Shown in pieces: positions 8,212-14,581 of a stretch of 25,092 nucleotides of DNA; position 1 is the stretch's first letter, and each line of letters opens with the position of its first letter. The notes below the pieces were generated by a model that was not told where the DNA came from, did not search any database, and saw only the letters and a list, made by a program, of their open reading frames with translations. The translations under genes were made by a program, and so were the position numbers. The DNA comes from Ignatzschineria sp. Its GTDB lineage: Bacteria > Pseudomonadota > Gammaproteobacteria > Cardiobacteriales > Wohlfahrtiimonadaceae. The stretch is taken from NCBI GenBank assembly GCA_030151245.1, contig JASLEF010000081.1, forward strand, positions 1 through 25,092. Direction: 5' to 3'.

Positions 8212-9189
8212 TTAAATCACTCGAGCTTGTAACAGATGATGCATATGGATTAACCCTAAAACAATACCATCCTTGACGACAGGAAGAGAGGTAATTCGTT
8301 TTGTTTCCATTAAATGCACTGCATCCACGGCCAATGCATCTGGTGAAATCGTAAAAGGTGTTCTTGTCATGCAATCAGCCATCGTCAACTCATGAACATC
8401 TTTCCCAGTCATCAAAGATCGACGAAGATCTCCTTCGGTGAAGACTCCAAGAAGATGATGCTTATCATCTACCGCCACTGATACCCCCAGAGGTTTTTGT
8501 GTCATCGCTAATAAGACATCTGTTAAAGAGCTGCTTTCCGCAATCGCTGCCAACTCTTCAAATGGTGCCATAATATCTTGTACCCGAAGCAACAAACGAC
8601 GACCAAGCTTACCGCCTGGATGTGAAAAGGCAAAATCTTCTGAAGTAAATCCTCGCATCTCAAGAAGCGTTACCGCAACCGCATCCCCCATCGCTAATGC
8701 CGCTGTCGTACTTGCTGTTGGCGCAAGATTTAATGGACAAGCTTCACGTTCAACCTTGACTAATAGATGATAATTAGAAGCCCTCGCTAATGTGGAATCT
8801 TCATTCCCCGTCATTGAAACTAAGGGGATTTGGCGACGAGCCAAAATCGGTAAAATCGAAATAATCTCATCCGTTTCCCCCGAATTCGAGAGCGCTAACA
8901 CGACATCAATTTCCGTTAACATCCCTAAATCACCATGACTTGCCTCTGCAGGATGCACAAAAAATGCCGGCGTTCCCGTACTTGCTAAAGTGGCAGCAAT
9001 TTTATTTCCCACATGCCCCGACTTCCCCATTCCTGTCACGACAACGCGCCCACGACAATCTCTTAAGAGTTTACAAATTTCAACAAAGTTCGCATCAATT
9101 TCTGATTGTAGCGCTGACACAGCATCCGCTTCGATCTTCAATACCTCTTTCGCGCTCGCAATATAATTCTCTGCTGTTCTCTCTTTCAT
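8212..9189 (-). CDS. kdsD: Arabinose-5-phosphate isomerase KdsD/KpsF
   Basis: This enzyme interconverts ribulose 5-phosphate and arabinose 5-phosphate, the first step toward the Kdo sugar of lipopolysaccharide, in the cytoplasm. The 325-residue length matches the family. An N-terminal SIS sugar-isomerase domain (about 40-180) shows VVVTGMGKSGHVGNKIAATL, HPAEASHGDLGML and ALSNSGETDEI. Two CBS domains follow, seen in VQDIMAPFEEL (about 205-215), TEGDLRRSL and DCMTRTPFTI, with a final TKRITSLPVV stretch. The ATG has an AGGA site five bases upstream. In E. coli the gene sits with kdsC and the lptCAB genes; here it stands alone, with no such neighbours. A likely promoter with TATAAT lies about 35 bases upstream. 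Confidence 0.93.
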   Translation of the reverse strand: MKERTAENYIASAKEVLKIEADAVSALQSEIDANFVEICKLLRDCRGRVVVTGMGKSGHVGNKIAATLASTGTPAFFVHPAEASHGDLGMLTEIDVVLALSNSGETDEIISILPILARRQIPLVSMTGNEDSTLARASNYHLLVKVEREACPLNLAPTASTTAALAMGDAVAVTLLEMRGFTSEDFAFSHPGGKLGRRLLLRVQDIMAPFEELAAIAESSSLTDVLLAMTQKPLGVSVAVDDKHHLLGVFTEGDLRRSLMTGKDVHELTMADCMTRTPFTISPDALAVDAVHLMETKRITSLPVVKDGIVLGLIHMHHLLQARVI

Positions 9190-9226
9190 CTCAATCCTAA
9201 AGTTGCCTGATCATAAAAATGTTTCA

Positions 9227-9255
9227 ATTATAACGCATCAATTTTTTTATCTAAA
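9227..9255 (-). promoter_or_regulatory. Candidate promoter for kdsD
   Basis: On the minus strand a perfect TATAAT -10 box lies at 9232-9227. A weak -35 candidate, TTTAGA (9255-9250), lies 17 bases upstream of it. The predicted transcript would start near 9220 and give a leader of about 30 bases. The -35 match is poor, so only the -10 box is convincing. Confidence 0.4.
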
Positions 9256-9510
9256 ATTACTTCTTCTGCATTAATGTAACCTCTTTATATTCAAACGATT
9301 ATTCATAACTCTAACAACTCTGCTAACACTCTTTGCCATCAAAACGTCATGATAAAAAGCCAATATTCTGCTTCATCTCGCCGCACACTATCTTCATACC
9401 TATTAATCCGATCACTTTTCAAACACATCACAAATATCCCCCAAAATGTATCCGATGGCATGGTAGCTCAGGCTTAAACTAGGTTATCGAAAATATAACA
9501 AGGTGCTATT

Positions 9511-9648
9511 ATCTCGATGCTATTTGCCATATGCCCTCTTAGGAATTCTGTGATCGCACACCGTGACTCAGCCTCTCTAGACCAACAACAATCACAATCC
9601 TATACACCCCCAATATTAGCGACCACTCATGGCACTTTGATGCGAGAT
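9511..9648. other. Nested inverted-repeat structure in long intergenic gap; possible structured RNA
   Basis: The 571-base gap between kdsD and the next plus-strand gene has no convincing ORF. It does contain four nested complementary pairs: ATCTCG (9511-9516) with CGAGAT (9643-9648); TGCCAT (9525-9530) with ATGGCA (9629-9634); TAGGA (9540-9544) with TCCTA (9598-9602); and TGTGAT (9549-9554) with ATCACA (9591-9596). The outer two helices are separated by a symmetric eight-by-eight internal loop. The palindromes GGGCGCCC (9656-9663) and CCTATAGG (9662-9669) follow. The overall shape is a long rod of about 138 bases. I could not match it to 6S, RNase P, SRP, tmRNA or a known riboswitch. The strand is unknown and chance pairing is possible. 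Confidence 0.3.
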
Positions 9649-9753
9649 AGATGGCGGGCGCCCTATAGGACTCCGCTAAGCCTCTTATTGAAAATGATTC
9701 CCAAGTGAAATCTAATCCTATAAGATACTTATCAACGAATATAGATTATTTCT

Positions 9754-9759
9754 TATAAT
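9754..9759 (+). promoter_or_regulatory. TATAAT box abutting an ATG
   Basis: TATAAT lies at 9754-9759, one base before the first possible ATG (9761) of the transporter gene. If it is a working -10 element, transcription would begin near 9766, after that ATG, and the ATG at 9827 (with AAGGA at 9811-9815) would be the true start. No good -35 box is visible; TTATCA at 9729-9734 is a weak candidate with a 19-base spacer. Confidence 0.35.
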
Positions 9760-9760
9760 C

Positions 9761-10771
9761 ATGACAACAGATCTAAACAGCGGGTCTAATAATCCATTCT
9801 CTAAAATAACAAGGAATTTTGACACTATGCTTAATGCCCTCGAAGAGAAACAAACACAACTTTACGCTTTGATCATTCTGATCGCGGTCATTATCGGTTT
9901 AAACTTCGCAGAATCACTCACCATTTTGCCCCAACTAATACCTTTTTCACTCGGCTTGCTGATGTTTAGTATGTTTGCACAGATTCCTTTCTTAGAGCTC
10001 AAACGAGCGTTCTCGCACCCTCAATTTTTCGTAGCACTATTTATGAGCAACTATGTCGTCGTTCCCTTAATCGTTTGGGCATTACTTCATAGCTTTTCAC
10101 CCGACACCACGCTTAAAATCGGTATCCTATTAGTATTATTAACCCCTTGCATTGATTATGTTGTAGTTTTTACAAAGCTAGGTGAAGGTGATGCAACGCT
10201 GATGTTAAGCGTCACCCCATTTCTCTTCTTTACCCAAATCCTCTTACTACCGCTCTATTTCTGGTTTTTTATGGGCGAAGAAGTTCATAATATCATTACT
10301 ATAACGCCCTTGATAAAAACCTTCATTTACATGATTTTACTGCCTTTTTGTGCCGCGATGTTATTACAGCTAAGTGCAACGAAATATCGTCTTTTTAATC
10401 AGACGCAAAATCTTCTGGCCTGGTTCCCAGTTCCTCTAATGGCTCTTGTACTCTTCCTAATCGTTGCCACCCAAATACCGATGATTTCGCAAAATATCGC
10501 TCAAATATCTGCCGTCATCCCGATCTATCTCCTCTTTATGATAATTGCATTCATAGCCGCCCTTTTAATTGGCAAAGTCATGAGTTTCTCTAGCAAAGAG
10601 ATCCGAACACTGATCTACAGCACAGGCACTCGTAATTCACTTGCCGTTTTGCCATTTGCCTTTGCCCTTTCACCGAATATTGCCGGCATTGTTGCTGCTG
10701 TCATTGTGACGCAAACATTCGTTGAACTGATTGGGGAGCTTTTCTATACCAAAATCACCCCTTATATCTAA
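9761..10771 (+). CDS. BASS/ACR3-superfamily membrane transporter
   Basis: This is an integral membrane protein (336 residues, nine or ten hydrophobic segments) of the bile acid:sodium symporter superfamily, closest in pattern to ACR3-like 'arsenic resistance' proteins. LLTPCIDYVVVFTKLGEGDA (about 127-146) contains the cysteine placed as in the arsenite site of ACR3. The late GTRNSLAVLPFAFAL block (about 287-301) matches the second half-site, but the glutamate expected in true ACR3 (RNFE-type) is Ser here. Arsenite export is therefore doubtful and the substrate unknown. No arsR or arsC is nearby. The start is uncertain: ATG at 9761 has no ribosome-binding site and abuts a TATAAT box, while ATG at 9827 (MLNALEEKQTQLY) has AAGGA eleven bases upstream and better matches the usual family N-terminus. 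It appears to be monocistronic. Confidence 0.75.
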   Translation: MTTDLNSGSNNPFSKITRNFDTMLNALEEKQTQLYALIILIAVIIGLNFAESLTILPQLIPFSLGLLMFSMFAQIPFLELKRAFSHPQFFVALFMSNYVVVPLIVWALLHSFSPDTTLKIGILLVLLTPCIDYVVVFTKLGEGDATLMLSVTPFLFFTQILLLPLYFWFFMGEEVHNIITITPLIKTFIYMILLPFCAAMLLQLSATKYRLFNQTQNLLAWFPVPLMALVLFLIVATQIPMISQNIAQISAVIPIYLLFMIIAFIAALLIGKVMSFSSKEIRTLIYSTGTRNSLAVLPFAFALSPNIAGIVAAVIVTQTFVELIGELFYTKITPYI

Positions 10772-11047
10772 CATTTATAATAGAGCTGCCCTAACCTTTC
10801 AATATCATTTTGATTGAAGAATATAGAGACTTTGTGGTGATTATTCGTTTTGGCTGTCGTTATATCATTTTTACATTCCCCTTTTAATAGGCTGACATCG
10901 GCGGATATAGGCGAAGTCATTATTGTTGATAGTCGATTGATAAGATCCTGCAAACATTCACTCTGATCATCTCATTCCTCATGCTTGTACTTTAAGTCAA
11001 CTTTCATTAACTCATTTAAAGCTGACTTCACTATAATAGACTTCACT
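10768..11047 (-). pseudogene. Possible broken small gene with an in-frame TGA
   Basis: A minus-strand frame starting at a GTG near 11047 (VKSIIVKSALNELMKVDLKY) runs into one TGA at about codon 25. It then stays open for 67 codons (DDQSECLQDLINRLSTIM, then SADVSLLKGECKND, TTAKTNNHHKVSIFFNQND and IERLGQLYYKC) to a TAG that overlaps the end of the transporter gene by a few bases. The part after the TGA could start at a TTG (10953). The composition is protein-like, with several cysteines, but I do not recognise a family. It may be a pseudogene, a small gene using the TTG start, or chance. The upstream part overlaps the repeat-bearing promoter region of the divergent glutaredoxin-like gene. Confidence 0.3.
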
Positions 11048-11068
11048 ATAAATCAATCATAAATCAAT
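11024..11068 (+). repeat. Two tandem direct repeats in the promoter region of the glutaredoxin-like gene
   Basis: GACTTCACTATAA occurs at 11024-11036 and again at 11039-11051 (period 15). ATAAATCAAT then occurs at 11048-11057 and 11059-11068 (period 11, one helical turn). The first repeat contains a perfect TATAAT (11032-11037) that could be a -10 box, giving a leader of about 37 bases for the gene at 11081. The second pair is placed like a repeated operator downstream of that start. A second TATAAT (11075-11080) touches the ATG. Confidence 0.5.
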
Positions 11069-11080
11069 GGACCCTATAAT

Positions 11081-11326
11081 ATGACGAATAGCCCTAAGGA
11101 AAACACCTCAAAAATCATCTTATATAGCACGCTTGATTGCCAGCTTTGCGAAATAGTTGAAGATCGTTTACAAACAGAGAATATTACTTATCAATATATT
11201 GATATTGTGCATGATGATGCTCTTATGGAAGCTTACGGTTGGTTTATTCCGGTGATCAAATGGGAAGATCAAATCTTCAAAAGCCCGCTAGATCTTGATG
11301 ATATCATTGCTAAAATCAAAAAATAG
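11081..11326 (+). CDS. Glutaredoxin-like protein (DUF836 type)
   Basis: This is a small thioredoxin-fold protein of 81 residues. The first strand is followed by a CxxC redox motif, seen in ILYSTLDCQLCEIVEDRL (about 13-30). The cis-proline is in GWFIPVIKWEDQI (about 53-65), and FKSPLDLDDIIAKI forms the C-terminal helix. The pattern fits the glutaredoxin-like DUF836 family, which probably handles thiol-disulphide exchange in the cytoplasm; its real substrate is unknown. The ten extra N-terminal residues (MTNSPKENTS) are polar. The Shine-Dalgarno is weak (TGGA nine bases upstream). It is divergent from the possible broken gene and lies 173 bases upstream of recN on the same strand. Confidence 0.8.
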   Translation: MTNSPKENTSKIILYSTLDCQLCEIVEDRLQTENITYQYIDIVHDDALMEAYGWFIPVIKWEDQIFKSPLDLDDIIAKIKK

Positions 11327-11368
11327 TCCTATGCCCCCTAAGATCAATCTAACCTTTGACTAAAATAA

Positions 11369-11409
11369 CATAAATGTAATATTTATCTTTGTTCGCAAAT
11401 ACATTTATG
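11369..11409. repeat. Inverted repeat in the recN upstream region
   Basis: CATAAATGTA (11369-11378) and its exact reverse complement TACATTTATG (11400-11409) are separated by 21 bases, roughly 95 bases upstream of the recN ATG. A possible -35 (TTGACT, 11356-11361) overlaps the left side. The layout resembles a dimeric operator, but no regulator can be named. No CTG-N10-CAG LexA box is visible in this gap. Confidence 0.4.
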
Positions 11410-11499
11410 CAATAATAGCCTCATAAAATGTTTCAGTACCTATCATTGTATGTGCACTCAACACGCACCATCAACGCTAACGAATATTGAGGTTCATCT

Positions 11500-13170
11500 A
11501 TGTTAATTGATCTCTATGTAAAAAACTTTGCCATCATTCAAGAGATGCAACTAGATTTCGCGCCTAATCTCACGGTTATCAGTGGGGAAACAGGTGCGGG
11601 AAAATCATTAACCGTCGATGCTCTTTCTATCGTTCTCGGTGGTAAAGCTGATGGTACGATGGTGTATCAAGGAGAGAGTCAAGGCGAGGTCATTGCCACT
11701 TTTGATATCTCAAATATTCCTAGAGCAAAAGCATGGTTAACAGAGAATTCCATCGGATTTGATGATGACCTCTGTATTGTTCGCAGAGTGATCGCGGCAT
11801 CAGGTAGAACTCGAGGTTTCATTAATGGTCGAGCAATGCCACTCCATGCTTTAAAAAGTATCGGCGAGCGTTTAGTCGATATTCACGGACAACATGCCCA
11901 TCAATCTCTAACAAGAGCAAATGCTCAGCGCCATCTTGTAGACCAATATGCGGGATGCACAGAAGAAGTCTCTGAACTTGCGACTTTTACAAGAGAGATG
12001 CAAGATTTTGAGACAAAACTCAATGAGCTCAAAAACCGTGATGAAAGCACCCAAGATCGCATTAACTTTCTCAAATTCCAACTTGCAGAATTTACCAGCG
12101 TTAAACCTCAAGAGGGGGAATGGGAAGAGATTAATCAACGTTTTGATCACCTTAATAACTTTGAATTACGAATTGCGGCAATTGAAGAGGCTGTGAATTA
12201 TCTCGGTAATGAGGAACATGGCATTACACGGCAACTGGCACTGTTAGAACTATCGCTACAGACAATTGAAAATTTTGATCCAAAGGTTAAAAGCATTACT
12301 GACATGATCTCTAATGCCCTCATTCTTTGTTCAGAATCAGAGAATGAGCTCAGCGCTAAAATGGATCATGAAGGGTTTGATATTGAAGAGATGCGAAGTG
12401 TTGAATCACGCATGCAAGAACTTAATAGTCTAGCGAGAAAACATCGGATTGATCCTGAAAACCTTCTCATTAAGCAACATGAATTAGAAACAGAATTAAA
12501 ATCTCAAGATGTTTCTGAAGAAGAAATTGAAGAACTCGAAGAAAAAATTAGCCAAATGAAGAAAACGTGGCAAGCCATGGCTGATGAGATTACCCAAAAA
12601 CGCCTTGAAGCCATTAAAGAGCTAAACCTTCAAATTACAGCCTCTATGCAAGACTTAGCCATGGATGGGGGAAAGTTTGCCATCAATCCACTTCCCAATG
12701 TGCCTTATCATCCTTATGGTAATGAAGCGGTTGAATTTACAGTTTCAGCAAATCCCGGACAACCATTACAACCTCTAGGAAAAGTCGCTTCAGGTGGGGA
12801 ACTTGCACGTATTAGCCTAGCAATCTCTGTCATCTTAAGCATGCGATCATCACTACCGACGCTAATCTTTGACGAGGTGGATACCGGCGTTGGTGGTGCT
12901 GTTGCCGAGATGATTGGTCGTCACTTACAAAACTTGAGTGTCGGTCGCCAAGTTTTCTGTGTAACACATCTCCCGCAAGTAGCGAGCTTTGGGCATCATC
13001 ACTTTGTCGTCGCCAAAACAAAAGGTGAGAGCTCAACGACAACAGCGATCAAAAAACTAACTGAAAAAGGTCGAATTGATGAAATCGCGCGTATGCTCGG
13101 CGGTGTAAAACTTACCGATGCAACCTTCGATCACGCGAAAGAGATGATTGAGAATAATCGGGCAAAGTAA
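11500..13170 (+). CDS. recN: DNA repair protein RecN
   Basis: RecN is an SMC-like ATPase for double-strand break repair, and the 556-residue length is normal for it. The N-terminal half-ATPase shows Walker A GETGAGKS (29-36) and the family blocks FINGRAMPLHALKSIG and LVDIHGQHAHQSL. A long coiled-coil middle (about 150-380) is rich in Glu and Lys. The C-terminal half has the signature KVASGGELARISLAIS, Walker B LIFDEVDTGVGG and the VTHLPQVASFG switch. TGAGG lies seven bases before the ATG. In E. coli recN is an SOS gene with LexA boxes; none is visible here, so control may differ. Downstream there is no clear terminator before the repeat region. Confidence 0.96.
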   Translation: MLIDLYVKNFAIIQEMQLDFAPNLTVISGETGAGKSLTVDALSIVLGGKADGTMVYQGESQGEVIATFDISNIPRAKAWLTENSIGFDDDLCIVRRVIAASGRTRGFINGRAMPLHALKSIGERLVDIHGQHAHQSLTRANAQRHLVDQYAGCTEEVSELATFTREMQDFETKLNELKNRDESTQDRINFLKFQLAEFTSVKPQEGEWEEINQRFDHLNNFELRIAAIEEAVNYLGNEEHGITRQLALLELSLQTIENFDPKVKSITDMISNALILCSESENELSAKMDHEGFDIEEMRSVESRMQELNSLARKHRIDPENLLIKQHELETELKSQDVSEEEIEELEEKISQMKKTWQAMADEITQKRLEAIKELNLQITASMQDLAMDGGKFAINPLPNVPYHPYGNEAVEFTVSANPGQPLQPLGKVASGGELARISLAISVILSMRSSLPTLIFDEVDTGVGGAVAEMIGRHLQNLSVGRQVFCVTHLPQVASFGHHHFVVAKTKGESSTTTAIKKLTEKGRIDEIARMLGGVKLTDATFDHAKEMIENNRAK

Positions 13171-13395
13171 CCTTTATTAAAAAATGGACGAATATTTCGG
13201 TACATGAAGGATCTAAAAATAAATCCAATTGATACTCTAAATAAGTGAAAAAACATCCTTTCAAAAAGTTAGCAATGCCGGATAGACAAATATAACGACT
13301 TAGAACTATCATGCGCCGGCATAAAGTAACAATCTCTACTTTACGACTAACATAAAATTGATAACCTTTGTAATTTAAGAAAATTCGCCCTAATT

Positions 13396-13624
13396 GCTGG
13401 CGCAAGATTGATAAAAGCATGCAAGCATTCGAACCAGCCAGGAAAATATCTCTAAAAGCACCTTTACCTTAGAAGATCATCAACCCTCACTCCTTAACAT
13501 CACAACTTATGCGTTTGAATCTTAAATCCTAAATCACGATAAAGGCGATAACGATTGCGGCGCTCTTCTAATACTTGAGGATCTTGTATCATCACTTCAA
13601 AAAGTAGAGAATATTGCGATACTC
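13396..13624 (-). repeat. Tandem holC-derived unit, distal copy (229 bases)
   Basis: This unit has a 100-base spacer part (about 13396-13499) plus a copy of the 3' end of holC (13500-13619). On the minus strand the tail reads SQYSLLFEVMIQDPQVLEER, RRNRY region, then RDLGFKIQTHKL and a stop, in the same frame as HolC. It is seven bases longer than the next unit because of a small insertion near 13481-13498, and its spacer part is more diverged. Beyond it (13171-13395) I see no gene; an antisense ORF there runs into recN and is not convincing. Confidence 0.85.
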
Positions 13625-13846
13625 GTTGGCACAAGATTTATTAAAGCCATGCCAACATTCGACCCAGCCAAGCAAATATCTCTAAAAGCACCTTTACCTT
13701 AGAAGATCATAACCCTTAACATCACAACTTATGCGCTTGAACCTTAAACCCTAAATCACGATAAAGGCAATAACGATTGCGGCTCTCTTCTAATACTTGA
13801 GGATCTTGTATCATCACTTCAAAAAGTAGAGAATATTGCGATACTC
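13625..13846 (-). repeat. Tandem holC-derived unit, middle copy (222 bases)
   Basis: This unit is nearly identical to the DNA that begins at 13847, with the same spacer part and a second holC tail copy (13722-13841). The tail codes for SQYSLLFEVMIQDPQVLEES, then RNRYCLYRDLGFKVQAHKL and TGA. It matches the true gene almost exactly over the last 29 codons. Further upstream it departs codon by codon (QYSLLFEVMI against QFSRIFEVIT), which suggests it derives from a diverged holC allele rather than a recent simple copy. Confidence 0.85.
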
Positions 13847-13943
13847 GCTGGCACAAGATTTATTAAAGCCATGCCAACATTCGACCCAGCCAGGCAAATA
13901 TCTCTAAAAGCACCTTTACCTTAGAAGATCATAACCCTTAATA
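13847..13943 (-). repeat. Third spacer copy directly downstream of holC
   Basis: About 97 bases immediately after the holC stop codon match the spacer parts of the two more distal units. Together with the 3' end of the real holC it makes a third unit, so the three stop codons are spaced exactly 222 bases apart (13944, 13722, 13500). The spacers contain imperfect inverted repeats such as GTTGGCA with TGCCAAC (13625-13658 in the middle unit). Confidence 0.8.
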
Positions 13944-14390
13944 TCACAACTTATGCGTTTGAATCTTAAACCCTAAATCACGATAAAGACGATAACGATT
14001 GCGGCTCTCTTCTAATACTTGAGGATCTTGTGTAATCACTTCAAAGATTCGAGAAAACTGCCCTTCTTTTGCCGCTTCCGGCACAATGGGATGGATATTC
14101 ATTAAGAGCGAGCGCTTTTCTAAATCCCACATACGATCCGCAAGATAGATAAAATCATAATCGTTAATATCTTCTTCCGTTTCGATCAAGGCATGTGGCA
14201 AAAAATCTACATTGGGAACCTCCCATAATTTCCGATCGATCGCCCGAAGCATCTCTAAATTATCACTATAAAGCAGAGCCGGCTCATTTGCTTGATACGC
14301 TTTCTCCATCAACTTAAGAAGCAGCTTCTCACGTGCCGCTTCATTGCTTGTTGGTAATACATAAAAACTGACTTCAACTATCGCTTTCAT
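13944..14390 (-). CDS. holC: DNA polymerase III chi subunit (HolC)
   Basis: HolC binds the psi subunit and single-strand binding protein, linking the clamp loader to SSB-coated DNA. The product (148 residues from the ATG used here) shows the family pattern VSFYVLP at the N-terminus, then LLLKLMEKAYQANEPALLYS (about 23-42) with LEMLRAIDRKLWEVPNVDFLPH (about 45-66). This is followed by DYDFIYLADRMWDLEKRSLL and a C-terminal QFSRIFEVITQDPQVLEES. A GTG at 14414 would add eight residues (MIRKELKA) but has no good ribosome-binding site, and HolC proteins normally begin as at the ATG. In many gammaproteobacteria holC lies with pepA or valS; here it is divergent from tgt. Its 3' end has been copied twice downstream (see the repeats). 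Confidence 0.85.
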   Translation of the reverse strand: MKAIVEVSFYVLPTSNEAAREKLLLKLMEKAYQANEPALLYSDNLEMLRAIDRKLWEVPNVDFLPHALIETEEDINDYDFIYLADRMWDLEKRSLLMNIHPIVPEAAKEGQFSRIFEVITQDPQVLEESRNRYRLYRDLGFKIQTHKL

Positions 14391-14581
14391 CGCTTTTAAC
14401 TCTTTCCTTATCACTTCATTTGTATAGCATTATCTATTCGATGAAACCGATCACCAGTTCCTAAAAGACTGTTCTGGTTTCAGACAATCAAGACTTGTAA
14501 TTTTTAACCAATGAATATCTGCATTTTTTCTCGTTTAACGGTAAAATAATACCATTTAAATTCTGGAAAAATAAGCAAACA

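Noticed and set aside
9549..9565. CRP-like site (TGTGATCGCACA)
   Set aside because: The half-sites lack the six-base spacing of TGTGA-N6-TCACA, and the pairing partner at 9591-9596 explains the sequence as a stem.
9511..9648. 6S RNA or RNase P RNA identity for the nested structure
   Set aside because: None of the conserved sequence blocks of these RNAs is visible (for example no GAGGAAAGTCC of RNase P), so only an unnamed structure is reported.
9517..9708. 63-codon plus-strand open frame in the long gap
   Set aside because: The composition is not protein-like, it has no ribosome-binding site, and it lies over the inverted-repeat structure.
12830..13042. Minus-strand open frame within recN
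   Set aside because: It is antisense to the Walker B and switch region of recN, which is clearly coding on the plus strand.
13112..13420. 102-codon minus-strand open frame between recN and the holC repeats
   Set aside because: It starts inside a repeat unit and ends antisense within recN. No family motif or ribosome-binding site is visible, so it looks like a chance frame.
13396..13943. CRISPR array suggested by regularly spaced repeats
   Set aside because: The unit is over 200 bases, units abut without variable spacers, and the content is coding-derived from holC. No cas genes are present.
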